A stretch of 64,000 nt of DNA from NCBI GenBank assembly GCA_041394285.1, contig JAWKIL010000008.1:1-64000 (forward strand), in the 5' to 3' direction. The notes below the pieces were generated by a model. The model was given only the letters and a program-made list of their open reading frames with translations, was not told the origin of the DNA and did no database searches. This DNA comes from CADEDH01 sp041394285 (GTDB taxonomy: Bacteria > Actinomycetota > Acidimicrobiia > Acidimicrobiales > SZUA-35). Positions 42,293-50,693 of the stretch are shown here, one piece after another. How positions within the stretch are numbered: position 1 is the stretch's first letter; the number at the start of each line of letters is the position of its first letter. A program made the position numbers and the translations under genes.

Positions 42293-42880
42293 TTCCGGGC
42301 GTCGCACCGGGATCGACACCGAGTCGGCCCGTTCGGGCTTGCGGATGCGGATCTCGAGCACGCCGGCGTCGTAGGTGGCGGTCACGTCGTCGGCGGTGGC
42401 GCCGGCCGGCAGCCGGACCCGGCGGCGGAACGTGCCGTAGCTGAACTCGGACCGGTAGACCTCGCCCTGGGTCTCGCTCCGCCGCTGGCGGGTGGCGGCG
42501 ATGGTGAGCACGTCGTCCTCCACTTCCACCGAGATGTCGGTGTCGGGGTCGAGACCGGGGATCTCGGCCCGGATGACATGGGTCCGCTCGTCCTCTTCGT
42601 ACTCCTCGATGCGGAACGTCTCGGTTCCGGCACCGGGGGGCGCCGGGAGGGGGAACCGGGTGGGGAACAGCTCGTCCCAATGGCCGAACCAGTTCGTGTT
42701 GGTGAGCCAGTTCGGACCGAACCACTCCGGACCGAGCCGGTGGAGGGGGAACCGGGCGAACGGCTCGAAGGCGGGCGGGGCCGGGCGCTCGCCGCCGTTG
42801 TCGGTGCTGGGTGCCGCCGGCGGGCGGGGCTGGCGGTCGTCGGGTCGCTTGCCGGGTTCCCGGCGGGGTTTCGGGCTCAT
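42290..42880 (-). CDS. Hsp20/alpha-crystallin small heat-shock protein
   Basis: 196-aa holdase chaperone. The alpha-crystallin domain spans residues about 100-190: FRIEEYEEDERTHVIRAEIPG, VEDDVLTIAATRQ and the C-terminal strand with AGVLEIRI. The N-terminal arm is Pro- and Trp/Asn-rich (WFGPNWLTNTNWFGHW). GAGGAGGT about 7 nt before ATG 42880 fixes the start. No HspR-type (HAIR) inverted repeat was seen upstream. Confidence 0.92.
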   Translation of the reverse strand: MSPKPRREPGKRPDDRQPRPPAAPSTDNGGERPAPPAFEPFARFPLHRLGPEWFGPNWLTNTNWFGHWDELFPTRFPLPAPPGAGTETFRIEEYEEDERTHVIRAEIPGLDPDTDISVEVEDDVLTIAATRQRRSETQGEVYRSEFSYGTFRRRVRLPAGATADDVTATYDAGVLEIRIRKPERADSVSIPVRRPE

Positions 42881-42997
42881 GGTCGTGACCTCCTCGTGCG
42901 CTCTGAGTCGATGGTGAGCCACACCTTGATCACATGCCCCGAGCCCCCGTTCGTCCAGTGCCCAAGGTCCCGGGGCGCGTGTCGGGGGTCGCCGTGG

Positions 42998-43003
42998 CAG
43001 GAT
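42998..43003 (+). promoter_or_regulatory. Weak -10-like box before the AlbA-like gene
   Basis: CAGGAT lies 6 nt before ATG 43010; first base differs from the TANNNT pattern. Confidence 0.3.
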
Positions 43004-43009
43004 GATGCG

Positions 43010-44131
43010 ATGGACACAACCCTGGGGCGGGCACCGGAGGTGGTGCGGGTCGAAGCGGTCGATCTCGACGACGGCGAGGCCAGGGCGCGCCTCGGCCTGG
43101 AGATCGCGGCGCTGGCCAATTCCGGCGGCGGCCGGCTGGCGGTGGGGATCGGGGCGGCCGACGGCCCCCGTTGGACCCGGGCGGAGCTGGCGGCGCTGCT
43201 GGATCCGCTGATCGCCCCCGATCGGCTCGATCTCGACGTCACGGTGGCGCCGGTGGAGCTGCCCCCGGGCCGGGCGGTGGTGGAGATCGACGTCCCCCGC
43301 TGCGACGACCCGCCGCTGGTGGTCACCGACGGTGGTTCCTATGGGCCTCACGCCGTGGTCGTACGGCGCAACGGCCGGGTTGAACCGGCCCGCCGGGTCG
43401 ACCACCTCCGCTGGCGCCAGGAGCTGCGCTACCGCCTGCTGCAGCAGTTCCAGATGCTGGTGGAGGCGCCGGAGTCGGCCCTGGTGCGGGTGGTGGGAGG
43501 CGACGAGGTGCGGGACGAGCCGAGCTTCCTGCTGTCCCGGGCCGTCGATCTGTTCCGCCAGCGGCCGGAGAAGCTGCTCGACGGCGACGATCTCCTCTAC
43601 CTGTTCCAGCATCGCCACACGATCGACCTCACGGCCGCCGGGGGCCTGGTGGGGGAGCTGCTGGTCCACAGCGCGCTGCGCCGCCGGGCCACGCTGTTCT
43701 TCTGGCTGGCCTTCGCCCAGCTCGACGGGCCGGCCGTGCACCGCCTGCTGCGGGAGGCGCTGGCCATGACCGACCGAGACAAGTCCGACATGGGCACGGT
43801 GCTGCCGCTGGTGGCCGCGCTCTACCTCGGCGAGGACGACTACCAGGGGCTGATCGCCGAGATGGGGGCGTCGCGCTACGCCCACCTGGCCAGCGCCGCC
43901 CAGGAGCTGCCCACCTGGGCCAGCGCCCGCCAGGCGGTGGAGGAACGGCGACGGGGCGAGCTCGACGGCCGCCCCCTGGCCCGCCTGGGCGACGACGAGC
44001 TGGTCGAGCGGGCGGCCGAGCTGGCCACCCCCGGTTCCGGTACCCGGGCCAGCCGCCGGATGCCGCTCCTCGGCATGGAGTACCTGGCCCGCCGCCTCGA
44101 CGACCGGGCCCGAGCCTCCACCACCGCCTGA
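43010..44131 (+). CDS. AlbA/Schlafen-like domain protein of unknown function
   Basis: 373 aa. The N-terminal 120 residues resemble the AlbA_2 (Schlafen AAA_4) putative nucleic-acid domain: LGLEIAALANSGGGRLAVGI, followed by VELPPGRAVVEIDVPR and VVTDGGSYGPHAVVVRRNG. The canonical EFK motif is not conserved (RVEAVD instead). The rest is alpha-helical with repeated Leu/Arg pairs and no known domain. No ribosome binding site; starts just after a -10-like box. Often such domains occur in defence or regulatory proteins, but nothing adjacent supports that here. Confidence 0.7.
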   Translation: MDTTLGRAPEVVRVEAVDLDDGEARARLGLEIAALANSGGGRLAVGIGAADGPRWTRAELAALLDPLIAPDRLDLDVTVAPVELPPGRAVVEIDVPRCDDPPLVVTDGGSYGPHAVVVRRNGRVEPARRVDHLRWRQELRYRLLQQFQMLVEAPESALVRVVGGDEVRDEPSFLLSRAVDLFRQRPEKLLDGDDLLYLFQHRHTIDLTAAGGLVGELLVHSALRRRATLFFWLAFAQLDGPAVHRLLREALAMTDRDKSDMGTVLPLVAALYLGEDDYQGLIAEMGASRYAHLASAAQELPTWASARQAVEERRRGELDGRPLARLGDDELVERAAELATPGSGTRASRRMPLLGMEYLARRLDDRARASTTA

Positions 44132-44148
44132 GCCCGGGGGGCCGGCAA

Positions 44149-46254
44149 TCAGGGGGTGGTGAAGCTCACGGAGCTGACCACGCAGTGGTCGGGCGGCTTG
44201 GGGGCCAGCTCGATGTTGTTGTAGAAGTCGCCGGTCTGGTCCTGCACGGTGCCGGCCGGCGGGATGTCGTAGACGCTGCGCTCGAACGACTGGTCGATGA
44301 TGGCGCCGTCGGCGTCGACCACCGAGAACGTCACGTCGGCATTCATGGCCGTCGTACCGGGGTTGGTGACGGTGAAGGTGATGTCGTAGTAGTCGCCGAA
44401 GAAGGTGTCGAGCTCGCACGACTTGATCGTGACGTTGGCTGCGCCGGCGGCCACGGCGGCCGGCATGGGGGTGGCCGACAGCGAGTCGATCTCGCACCTC
44501 ACCACGGTGGCGTCGGTCCCGGCCACGCTGAGCCAGGCGGCCTGGCCCGGGGCGACGCCCACCACCGAGTCGTACCCCTCGCCCACCCGGACCCCGGCGG
44601 CGTCGAACTGGTAGGAGTGGAGGCTGTAGCTGACGGCGGTGTCGGCCGCGTTGACCACCTGGATCAAACCGGGCTTGGCGCCGGCGCTGTCGTCGCAGGC
44701 CGGCCCCACGACGTGGGACAGGGCGTCGATGCCGGCGCCGGGTGCGGTGGCGTTGGAGCCGATGGACACGCCGGGGCCGACGGTGACGCCGTTGCCCACC
44801 TGGACGTCGGGTGTGCTCACCCCGGGGGTGCCGACGCCGCCGCCGGGCACGTCGACCACCACCTCGTTGACGTCGGCCACCGTGCTCTGCCCGGGGTCGT
44901 CGCCGGTGCTGGTGGCGGCCCACAGGCCGGCTCCCATGGCCCCCACCAGCGCCAGGCCGGCCAGCGAGCCGGCCACCATGACCCCGGTGCGGGGCCGGGG
45001 CGTGGACGCCGGCGGCGGGCCGTCGACCGGGGTGCCGCTCCCCGGCGGCCCCCACGGGCCTGAGGGCGTGGCGCCGCCCGGGCTGGCCGCCGGCGGGGGC
45101 CCGTAGGGCCAGTTGGCCGCGGCCGGAGCCCCCGGGGCCATCGGCGGGGCCGCCGCCCCGGCCGGTGCGTTGTAGGGGCCGCTGGGGCCCGACGGGGCGG
45201 GCGCCGGGTAGCCGTAGGGCGTGGCCGCCGGCTGCCCGCTGTGGAGGGTGGGGCCCGACGGCGCCGGCGCCGGGCCGTAGGGCGAGACGGGCGGCGGACC
45301 GGCGACGACGGCCGGATCCGGCGGGCCCGAGGCCGGCGGGTAGTGGAAGGGGCCGGGGGTGACCTGGGTGGCCGCCGCCGGGGCGGAGCGGGCCGGTACC
45401 TCGCCCCGCTGGGCCGCCGCCACCAGGGCGACCAGCTCGGCCGCCGTGGGCCGCAGCGTCGGGTCGGGGTGGGTGCAGCGGCTGACGATGCCGTGCAGGG
45501 CGGGATGGATGCCGGGATCGATGGCGGGGGGCTGGGTGGCCACGTTGTGGACGAGGATCGGCCCGGCGCCGGTGTGGAGGTGGCGTCCGGTGGCGCCCAC
45601 GTGGGCCAGCACGCCCATGGCGTAGATGTCCGACGCCGGCGTGGCCGACATGGCGGTGAACAGCTCGGGGGCCATGAACAGGGGGGTGCCGATCAGGGTG
45701 CCGGCCCGGTGGTAGCTGCCGGTGGCGCTCAGGTCGCGCATCAGGCCGAAATCGGCGAGCTTCCAGCGCCCATCCGACCACAGCACGTTGCCCGGCTTGA
45801 TGTCCCGGTGGATCAGGCCCTGCTGATGGAGGTGGGCCAGGCCGGCGGCGACGTCGGCCAGGACGGCGAGGGTCTCGGCCGGCGACAGGGCGCCGGTGGA
45901 GGAGCGGCGCCCGTGGTCCGACAACGACATGGCACAGCGCTCGGTCACGAGGAACGGGCGGACCTCGTCGTCGAGGCGGGAGACGCCGTCCGCCGGTAGG
46001 CGGAGCTGGCCGGAGTCGAGATAGCCCACCAGGTTGGGGTGGCGCAGGCCGGCGATCTTCTTCACCTCGGTCAGGAAGTCGGCCCGCTCCTGGGGCGTGG
46101 TGCCGGGATGCAGGACCTTCACCGCCGCCTCCCCCAGGGCCACCTCGGAGGTGTCGACGGCCAGCAGCACCTGCCCGAACCCGCCTTCGCCCAGCACCCC
46201 GGTGATCTGCCACCGCCCGCCCACGAGCGTGCCCACCGGTATCGACGCCTGCAT
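44149..46254 (-). CDS. Transmembrane serine/threonine protein kinase
   Basis: 701 aa, PknB-type. Kinase domain about residues 14-285: P-loop GEGGFG (22-27), Lys46 in AAVKVL, catalytic HRDIKPGN (from 149), DFG in LADFGLM and GTPLFMAPE. Then a 130-residue Pro/Ala/Gly linker, one membrane helix at about 423-448 and an extracytoplasmic domain of about 250 residues without PASTA repeats. The external part is beta-rich and contains spaced cysteines. I chose ATG 46254 because GAGAGGACAGG lies just upstream. The sensed signal is unknown. Confidence 0.93.
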   Translation of the reverse strand: MQASIPVGTLVGGRWQITGVLGEGGFGQVLLAVDTSEVALGEAAVKVLHPGTTPQERADFLTEVKKIAGLRHPNLVGYLDSGQLRLPADGVSRLDDEVRPFLVTERCAMSLSDHGRRSSTGALSPAETLAVLADVAAGLAHLHQQGLIHRDIKPGNVLWSDGRWKLADFGLMRDLSATGSYHRAGTLIGTPLFMAPELFTAMSATPASDIYAMGVLAHVGATGRHLHTGAGPILVHNVATQPPAIDPGIHPALHGIVSRCTHPDPTLRPTAAELVALVAAAQRGEVPARSAPAAATQVTPGPFHYPPASGPPDPAVVAGPPPVSPYGPAPAPSGPTLHSGQPAATPYGYPAPAPSGPSGPYNAPAGAAAPPMAPGAPAAANWPYGPPPAASPGGATPSGPWGPPGSGTPVDGPPPASTPRPRTGVMVAGSLAGLALVGAMGAGLWAATSTGDDPGQSTVADVNEVVVDVPGGGVGTPGVSTPDVQVGNGVTVGPGVSIGSNATAPGAGIDALSHVVGPACDDSAGAKPGLIQVVNAADTAVSYSLHSYQFDAAGVRVGEGYDSVVGVAPGQAAWLSVAGTDATVVRCEIDSLSATPMPAAVAAGAANVTIKSCELDTFFGDYYDITFTVTNPGTTAMNADVTFSVVDADGAIIDQSFERSVYDIPPAGTVQDQTGDFYNNIELAPKPPDHCVVSSVSFTTP

Positions 46255-46402
46255 GCCCTGTCCTCTCCCCACGACCTGCCCGCGGCCAGGCTAGTGGCTG
46301 CCGGGTTCCTGGCCGCCGCGCATCTGCGGCGGGGCCGGGGGCGGAGTGACCGTGTACATGACGGCATCTGCCGATGTGTGATTCGTCAAAGGAGCTACCG
46401 CA

Positions 46403-47041
46403 ATGAAGCGCACCCGCACCGCCGCCCTCGTTCTGGCCACCGCCCTCGCCGTCGCCGCCTGTGGCGACGACCCCGCCTCCCAGACCCTCGGGGGCAGCAC
46501 CACGGAGGCCGCCCCAGCGGCCGGGGAGTCGTCGGCCACCACCGAAGCCGCCGGGTCGGAGACCACGGCCTCCACCGCCGCCGAGACGGACTCCAGCATG
46601 GCCGCCGGCGACGAGGCCGCCGAGGGCACGATCGTCGATGTGGCCACCGAGGCCGGCGACTTCACCACCCTGCTGGCCGCCGCCCAGGCCGCAGGCCTGG
46701 TCGACACGCTGAACGGGCCGGGCCCCCTCACCGTGTTCGCCCCCACCGACGAGGCGTTCGCCGCCGCCCTCGAAGACCTCGGTCTCACCTCCGATGAGCT
46801 CCTGGCCGATCAGGCCACCCTCACGTCGATCCTCACCTACCACGTGGTGGAGGGTGAGGTGCTGAGCACCGACCTGACCGACGGCATGATGGCGCCCACC
46901 GTCAACGGGGCCGAGCTCACCATCGATCTGACCGACGGGGTGATGGTCAACGACGCCACCGTCACCACCCCCGACGTGATGGCCAGCAACGGCGTGATCC
47001 ACATCATCGACGGCGTGCTCCTGCCCCCGGCCGCCAGCTGA
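46403..47041 (+). CDS. Fasciclin-domain lipoprotein
   Basis: 212 aa. Signal peptide with lipobox LAVAAC (Cys about residue 20), a Thr/Ala-rich spacer, then one FAS1 domain: TLLAAAQAAGLVDTLNG, TVFAPTDEAFAA, LTYHVVEGEVLS and NGVIHIIDGVLLP. Related to mycobacterial MPT70/MPT83. AAAGGAG lies before the ATG. Extracytoplasmic adhesion or matrix role is likely; it is divergent from the kinase gene. Confidence 0.92.
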   Translation: MKRTRTAALVLATALAVAACGDDPASQTLGGSTTEAAPAAGESSATTEAAGSETTASTAAETDSSMAAGDEAAEGTIVDVATEAGDFTTLLAAAQAAGLVDTLNGPGPLTVFAPTDEAFAAALEDLGLTSDELLADQATLTSILTYHVVEGEVLSTDLTDGMMAPTVNGAELTIDLTDGVMVNDATVTTPDVMASNGVIHIIDGVLLPPAAS

Positions 47042-47106
47042 TCCTCCCCCGTCTTCGAGGGCGCGGACCGGTGCCCCTGGCGTTCGCCTCAGGCGAGCCC
47101 GGGGGG

Positions 47107-47126
47107 GTGTGCCCGCACGGGCGCAC
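47107..47126. terminator. Hairpin between convergent genes
   Basis: GTGTGCCCG (47107-47115) pairs with CGGGCGCAC (47118-47126) with one GU pair. It lies next to the stop of the minus-strand amidohydrolase gene and could serve both genes. Confidence 0.5.
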
Positions 47127-48587
47127 TCAGCCCAGGAGCTCCTTGACCTCCTGGGCCACCACCGTGCCCTCGAAGAACGCGGGGTTGGCCTCGGCCCACA
47201 ACCGGGCCGGGTTCTCGAACGTGAAGCGGCGGAAGTCGTCGTGGTCGATGAGCCCGTCTTCCACCAGCTCGTAGGCTTCGGGCAGCACCTCGGCCATGTC
47301 GAGCACGTCGAAGTGGCCGATGTCGGAGCCGAAGATCGCCTTCACCTGCTCCCCGCCCGGGTTCTGGGCCCGGTTGAAGGCCAGGGCGTTGGTGCGGTCG
47401 TCGGCCTCGCACCCGAAGTAGAAGTTGTCGACGAACAGGCGCACGATGTCGCTCTCGTCGCCGACGGCGCAGGCCGAGAAGTCGTCGAGGTCGTCGATCC
47501 CGCCCACCAGGTCCTCCCGGGGGTGGCGGAGGTGGTCGGCCCGGGCCTCCAGAGCGGCCGCCATGTCGGGGTCGTAGCGCCGGGCCAGCTCGATGAGGCC
47601 GTCGACGTCGAGGTTGGACGGCCGGGTGGCCTCGAGGGCCGCCAGGTTGCGCTTCTCCCAGTGGCCCACCAGGTCGGCCAACAGGGTGCAGGCCCACGCC
47701 ACCCCGCCCTCCAGGAACGCCACCCGGAGCTGGGGGAACCGGCGGGTGACGCCCCCCAGGAAGAGGGCCTTGGCCACGGCCTCGCTGGCGGCGGCGAAGT
47801 GGCCGATGTGGTTGTAGACGAAGTTCGACGGCGAGGTGCGCAGGCCGTAGCGCCGGCTTCCGGTGTGGAACGTGGGGGCGAAGCCCAGCTCCACGCAGCG
47901 GGCCCACACCGGGTCGTAGTCGTGGGCCGAGTCGATCCCCAGGGGATCGAGCCAGCCGAAACGTAGCGCCAGGGCCGGGTCGGTGTCGGCCAGCTCACCC
48001 AGCGGGCGGGCCATGAGGCTGCCCAGCATGATCGCCTTGAGCCCCAGCTCGGCCACGTGGTCGAGCTCGGCCAGCGCCTCGTCGGGGGTGTGCATGGGGA
48101 TCACGGCGGCCGGGGTCATGCGGTCGCCGAAGGGGGCGAACAGCTCGGCCGAGTAGGTGTTGAAGGCCCGGCAGGTGGCGGCCCGGTCGCCGGCCTCCGC
48201 GATCCGGACCGTGCCCAGGCCGGCGGTGGGGTACAGCACGGCGAAGTCGATCCCGAGGTCGTCGAGCCGCTCGTACAGGAGCCGGGGAAGCATCGAGGTG
48301 GCCCGGTCGAGCGTGTTGGCGGTGGGCGAACCCCAGAACGCCTCCTGGGACAGGCCCCGATGGCGCCGTTCGGCCACCCCCATGGCCAGCGACCGCTCCA
48401 CGGTGGACGAGAACGAGGCGAAGCCCCGGGCCGCCGCCTCCCCGCCGATCCGCTGCATCGCCTCCCGTAGCACCGGGCCGTATTCCACCCAGTGGCCGTC
48501 GGCGTCGATCACCGGGTGGCCCAGCTGGCTCCGCAGCTCGGCCGCCGGTACATGCCCGTGCCCGTTCGATCCGGTCGTGCCTGACAT
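47127..48587 (-). CDS. Amidohydrolase-2 family metal-dependent hydrolase
   Basis: 486-aa TIM-barrel of the ACMSD-like group. N-terminal VIDADGHW replaces the usual DxHxH, with a central PTFHTGSRRY segment (the metal His), HIGHFAAASEA and C-terminal FGSDIGHFDV. The family decarboxylates or hydrolyses ring compounds. With only one His in the first motif, metal binding may differ from canonical members. GGGGGTGAG precedes the ATG. Confidence 0.87.
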   Translation of the reverse strand: MSGTTGSNGHGHVPAAELRSQLGHPVIDADGHWVEYGPVLREAMQRIGGEAAARGFASFSSTVERSLAMGVAERRHRGLSQEAFWGSPTANTLDRATSMLPRLLYERLDDLGIDFAVLYPTAGLGTVRIAEAGDRAATCRAFNTYSAELFAPFGDRMTPAAVIPMHTPDEALAELDHVAELGLKAIMLGSLMARPLGELADTDPALALRFGWLDPLGIDSAHDYDPVWARCVELGFAPTFHTGSRRYGLRTSPSNFVYNHIGHFAAASEAVAKALFLGGVTRRFPQLRVAFLEGGVAWACTLLADLVGHWEKRNLAALEATRPSNLDVDGLIELARRYDPDMAAALEARADHLRHPREDLVGGIDDLDDFSACAVGDESDIVRLFVDNFYFGCEADDRTNALAFNRAQNPGGEQVKAIFGSDIGHFDVLDMAEVLPEAYELVEDGLIDHDDFRRFTFENPARLWAEANPAFFEGTVVAQEVKELLG

Positions 48588-48714
48588 CCCGTCTCACCCC
48601 CTGCTCGACGTGTCCCCCGAGCGTAAGCCCGCCCGTCCCCCACCGCGAAATCCACCCCGGCGCCGTTCCGCGGCGCGTTTGTCGCCACCGCCGCCCCGGC
48701 TCCCTGACGCCGTA

Positions 48715-48821
48715 CCGCGCGACGGATTTCGCGCCGCGCCGGTGATCTGCGTCGCGTTCTCGCCGTTTTCCGTCGAGTTCGCGACCCAGTTCGCTGGGTG
48801 GGCGCGGTTTGCGTCGCGCAG
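48715..48821. repeat. Nested-palindrome repeat, copy D
   Basis: 107 bp with ends CCGCGCGACGGATTTCGCG and GCGCGGTTTGCGTCGCGCAG. The inner left arm is CTGCGTCGCGTTCT, the inner right arm is diverged. Between the amidohydrolase and methyltransferase genes. Confidence 0.82.
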
Positions 48822-48859
48822 AACGGCAGCGGGGTGGGCCGTCAAGGGGGTGGGGGCCC

Positions 48860-49531
48860 TCAGGGGGCGCCGGCGCCGGGCCGGGAGCCCCACTGGTCGG
48901 CGGTGGTGGTGAACGTGAACAGCCGGGGGGGCAGGGGCGGGGCGACGGCCTCGGGCCGCCGCCGCTGGAGGCCGAGGGCGAACCCGCCGGGGCCGGGGGA
49001 GACGAACCCCTCGGCCGGGCAGCCGGCGTCGTGGAAGCGCTGGCGGATCCAGGGCGTGATGTCGGGCGCCCGCCGGTGGCGGGTCCACAGCACGGCGGCG
49101 CCGGGCGACGCCAGCGCCGGGACGGCGGCCACGGTGGCGGCGATGTCGGCCGGGGCCACGTTGCCGAAGATCCCGCACAACACCAGCACATCGACCGGGA
49201 GCTGGTCGGCGAACGAGGCCGGATCGCCGGCGTCGGCGCACCGGACGGCCAGCCCGGGGGCGGCCGCCGCCAGGTTGCCCGCCGCCCCGGCCGCCAGGTC
49301 GGGGTCGACCTCCACCAGCACGCCGCTCACGTCGCCGGCCCGGGGATGACCGCTCAGCGCTCCCGACAGGTCCCGCCCGTCGCCCGAGCACAGCGACAGC
49401 ACGCGTATCGGCCCGGCCGGGGCGGCGGTGAAGACCTCGCCCAGCAGGGCCACCACCGCCTCCAGGCGGCGGCTGTTCATGCTCGCCGGGTCGTCGTAGG
49501 CCTGGTGCCAGCGCACCCAGTGGCTCGTCAC
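48860..49531 (-). CDS. SAM-dependent methyltransferase-like protein
   Basis: 223 aa. The SAM site LSLCSGDGRDLSGALS near residue 45-60, acidic VEVDPDLAAGAAG and the LPVDVLVLCGIFGNV strand define a class I methyltransferase. Substrate unknown. GTG 49531 has GGAG 8 nt upstream. It follows the NIPSNAP-like gene on the same strand by 28 bp. Confidence 0.82.
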   Translation of the reverse strand: MTSHWVRWHQAYDDPASMNSRRLEAVVALLGEVFTAAPAGPIRVLSLCSGDGRDLSGALSGHPRAGDVSGVLVEVDPDLAAGAAGNLAAAAPGLAVRCADAGDPASFADQLPVDVLVLCGIFGNVAPADIAATVAAVPALASPGAAVLWTRHRRAPDITPWIRQRFHDAGCPAEGFVSPGPGGFALGLQRRRPEAVAPPLPPRLFTFTTTADQWGSRPGAGAP

Positions 49532-49559
49532 CGCCGGGCTCCGGTCGGCCGGCCCGGTC

Positions 49560-49844
49560 TCAGCAGACCTTGTCCACCATGGCCAGCACCATCTCGGTCA
49601 CCGGGCTCTCGAAGCCCTCGAAGGCGGCCTTGCGCTCGGGCGACCCGTTGTAGATGTCCACTGCGGCGTCGAAGTCTCCGGGGTGGCTGACCGACCACAC
49701 GAACTGGTTGTGCTCGCGGTCGGCGTAGGCCCAGTCGACGGTGAAGCCGTAGGCCTCCCGTACCGGGACGATGGTGGGGAACCAGGCGACGAACCGGTCC
49801 ATCTGGCCGTCGGCGATCGTGTAGCGGCGGAGTTGGGTGGGCAT
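49560..49844 (-). CDS. NIPSNAP-like small protein
   Basis: 94 aa, dimeric alpha-beta barrel pattern: LRRYTIADGQMDRFVAWF, a central HNQFVWSVSHP strand and a final helix. This fits NIPSNAP or EthD-like proteins. Start ATG 49844 is chosen for the GGAGG site upstream; the frame continues to GTG 49895. Function unknown. Confidence 0.7.
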   Translation of the reverse strand: MPTQLRRYTIADGQMDRFVAWFPTIVPVREAYGFTVDWAYADREHNQFVWSVSHPGDFDAAVDIYNGSPERKAAFEGFESPVTEMVLAMVDKVC

Positions 49845-49944
49845 GGGTGCCTCCGGAGTGTCGGTGAACGTGACGGCGTGAATCGGGCCGCTCACGTTCT
49901 AGCAAAGACTTGCGCCGGGGACCGGAGCGGGGAAAGGTCGGGGC

Positions 49945-50607
49945 GTGATCCACCTCGATCCGCCGGCCGAGCTGGCGATGCCCCTGGCCGAAGCGATGTT
50001 CACCCAGCGGGCCATCCGCCGCCTCGACCCCGACCGGCCGGTGACCGACGCCGAGCTCGAGCTCGTGCTCGACGCCGCCTCCAAGGCCCCCAGCGGGGCC
50101 AACACCCAACCGGCCCGTTTCCTCGTGATCCGGGACCGGGCCCGCATCGAGGCCTTCGGCCGGTTGTACCACGAGGCGTGGTGGGCCAAGCGGGCCGACG
50201 AGCTGGGCTGGACCGTCGACCAGGAGGTCCCGGCCGACTCCCCCTACCGCATGGCGGCGGTGCTGGCGGCCGAGATGCGCCAGGCACCGGTGGTGATCCT
50301 GGCCTTCGCCCCCGGCCGCCGGCCCGAGGCCACCGCCAGCTCGGTGTTCCCCGCCATCCAGAACCTGATGCTGGCGGCCCGCGCCCTCGGGCTCGGCTCG
50401 GTGCTCACCACCCTGCACCCGTCGGTCATGGAGCGGGTCCACGCGCTGCTCGGCGTCCCCGACGACGTGAGCTTCCACGCCTGCATCCCCCTCGGCCGCC
50501 CCCGGGGCAACTTCGGCCCCACCCGGCGCCGGCCCACCGCCGAGACCACGAGCTGGGACACCTGGGGTTCGCCCCCACCCTGGGCGGGAGCCCGCCGGGC
50601 TCCGTAG
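49945..50607 (+). CDS. Nitroreductase-family flavoprotein
   Basis: 220 aa. FMN-binding segments: TQRAIRRLDPD at the N-terminus, SKAPSGANTQPARFLVI, and ALGLGSVLTTLHP. Usual length of the family. Reduces nitro or other groups with NAD(P)H, or dehalogenates. A GGAAAGG stretch lies about 8 nt before the GTG. Divergent from the NIPSNAP-like gene. Confidence 0.9.
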   Translation: MIHLDPPAELAMPLAEAMFTQRAIRRLDPDRPVTDAELELVLDAASKAPSGANTQPARFLVIRDRARIEAFGRLYHEAWWAKRADELGWTVDQEVPADSPYRMAAVLAAEMRQAPVVILAFAPGRRPEATASSVFPAIQNLMLAARALGLGSVLTTLHPSVMERVHALLGVPDDVSFHACIPLGRPRGNFGPTRRRPTAETTSWDTWGSPPPWAGARRAP

Positions 50608-50680
50608 GCTCCGACGTCGTAGGTCGTCGACGAACCCCCGAGCGGCCGCTGTCGCTTCGCACCCGGGCCCGGGGGACACG

Positions 50681-50686
50681 TAAGGT
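50681..50686 (+). promoter_or_regulatory. Putative -10 box, leaderless thiolase
   Basis: TAAGGT lies 7 nt before ATG 50694. Confidence 0.45.
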
Positions 50687-50693
50687 GCCGTCC

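Noticed and set aside
42881..43009. HspR-type inverted repeat (CTTGAG-N-CTCAAG) upstream of Hsp20
   Set aside because: I looked for it and found no such pair of half-sites.
42290..47002. Very long open frame on the minus strand (over 1,500 codons)
   Set aside because: It runs through the Hsp20 gene in frame but then antisense or out of frame over the AlbA-like, kinase and fasciclin genes. High GC removes stop codons; only the Hsp20 part looks like a real protein.
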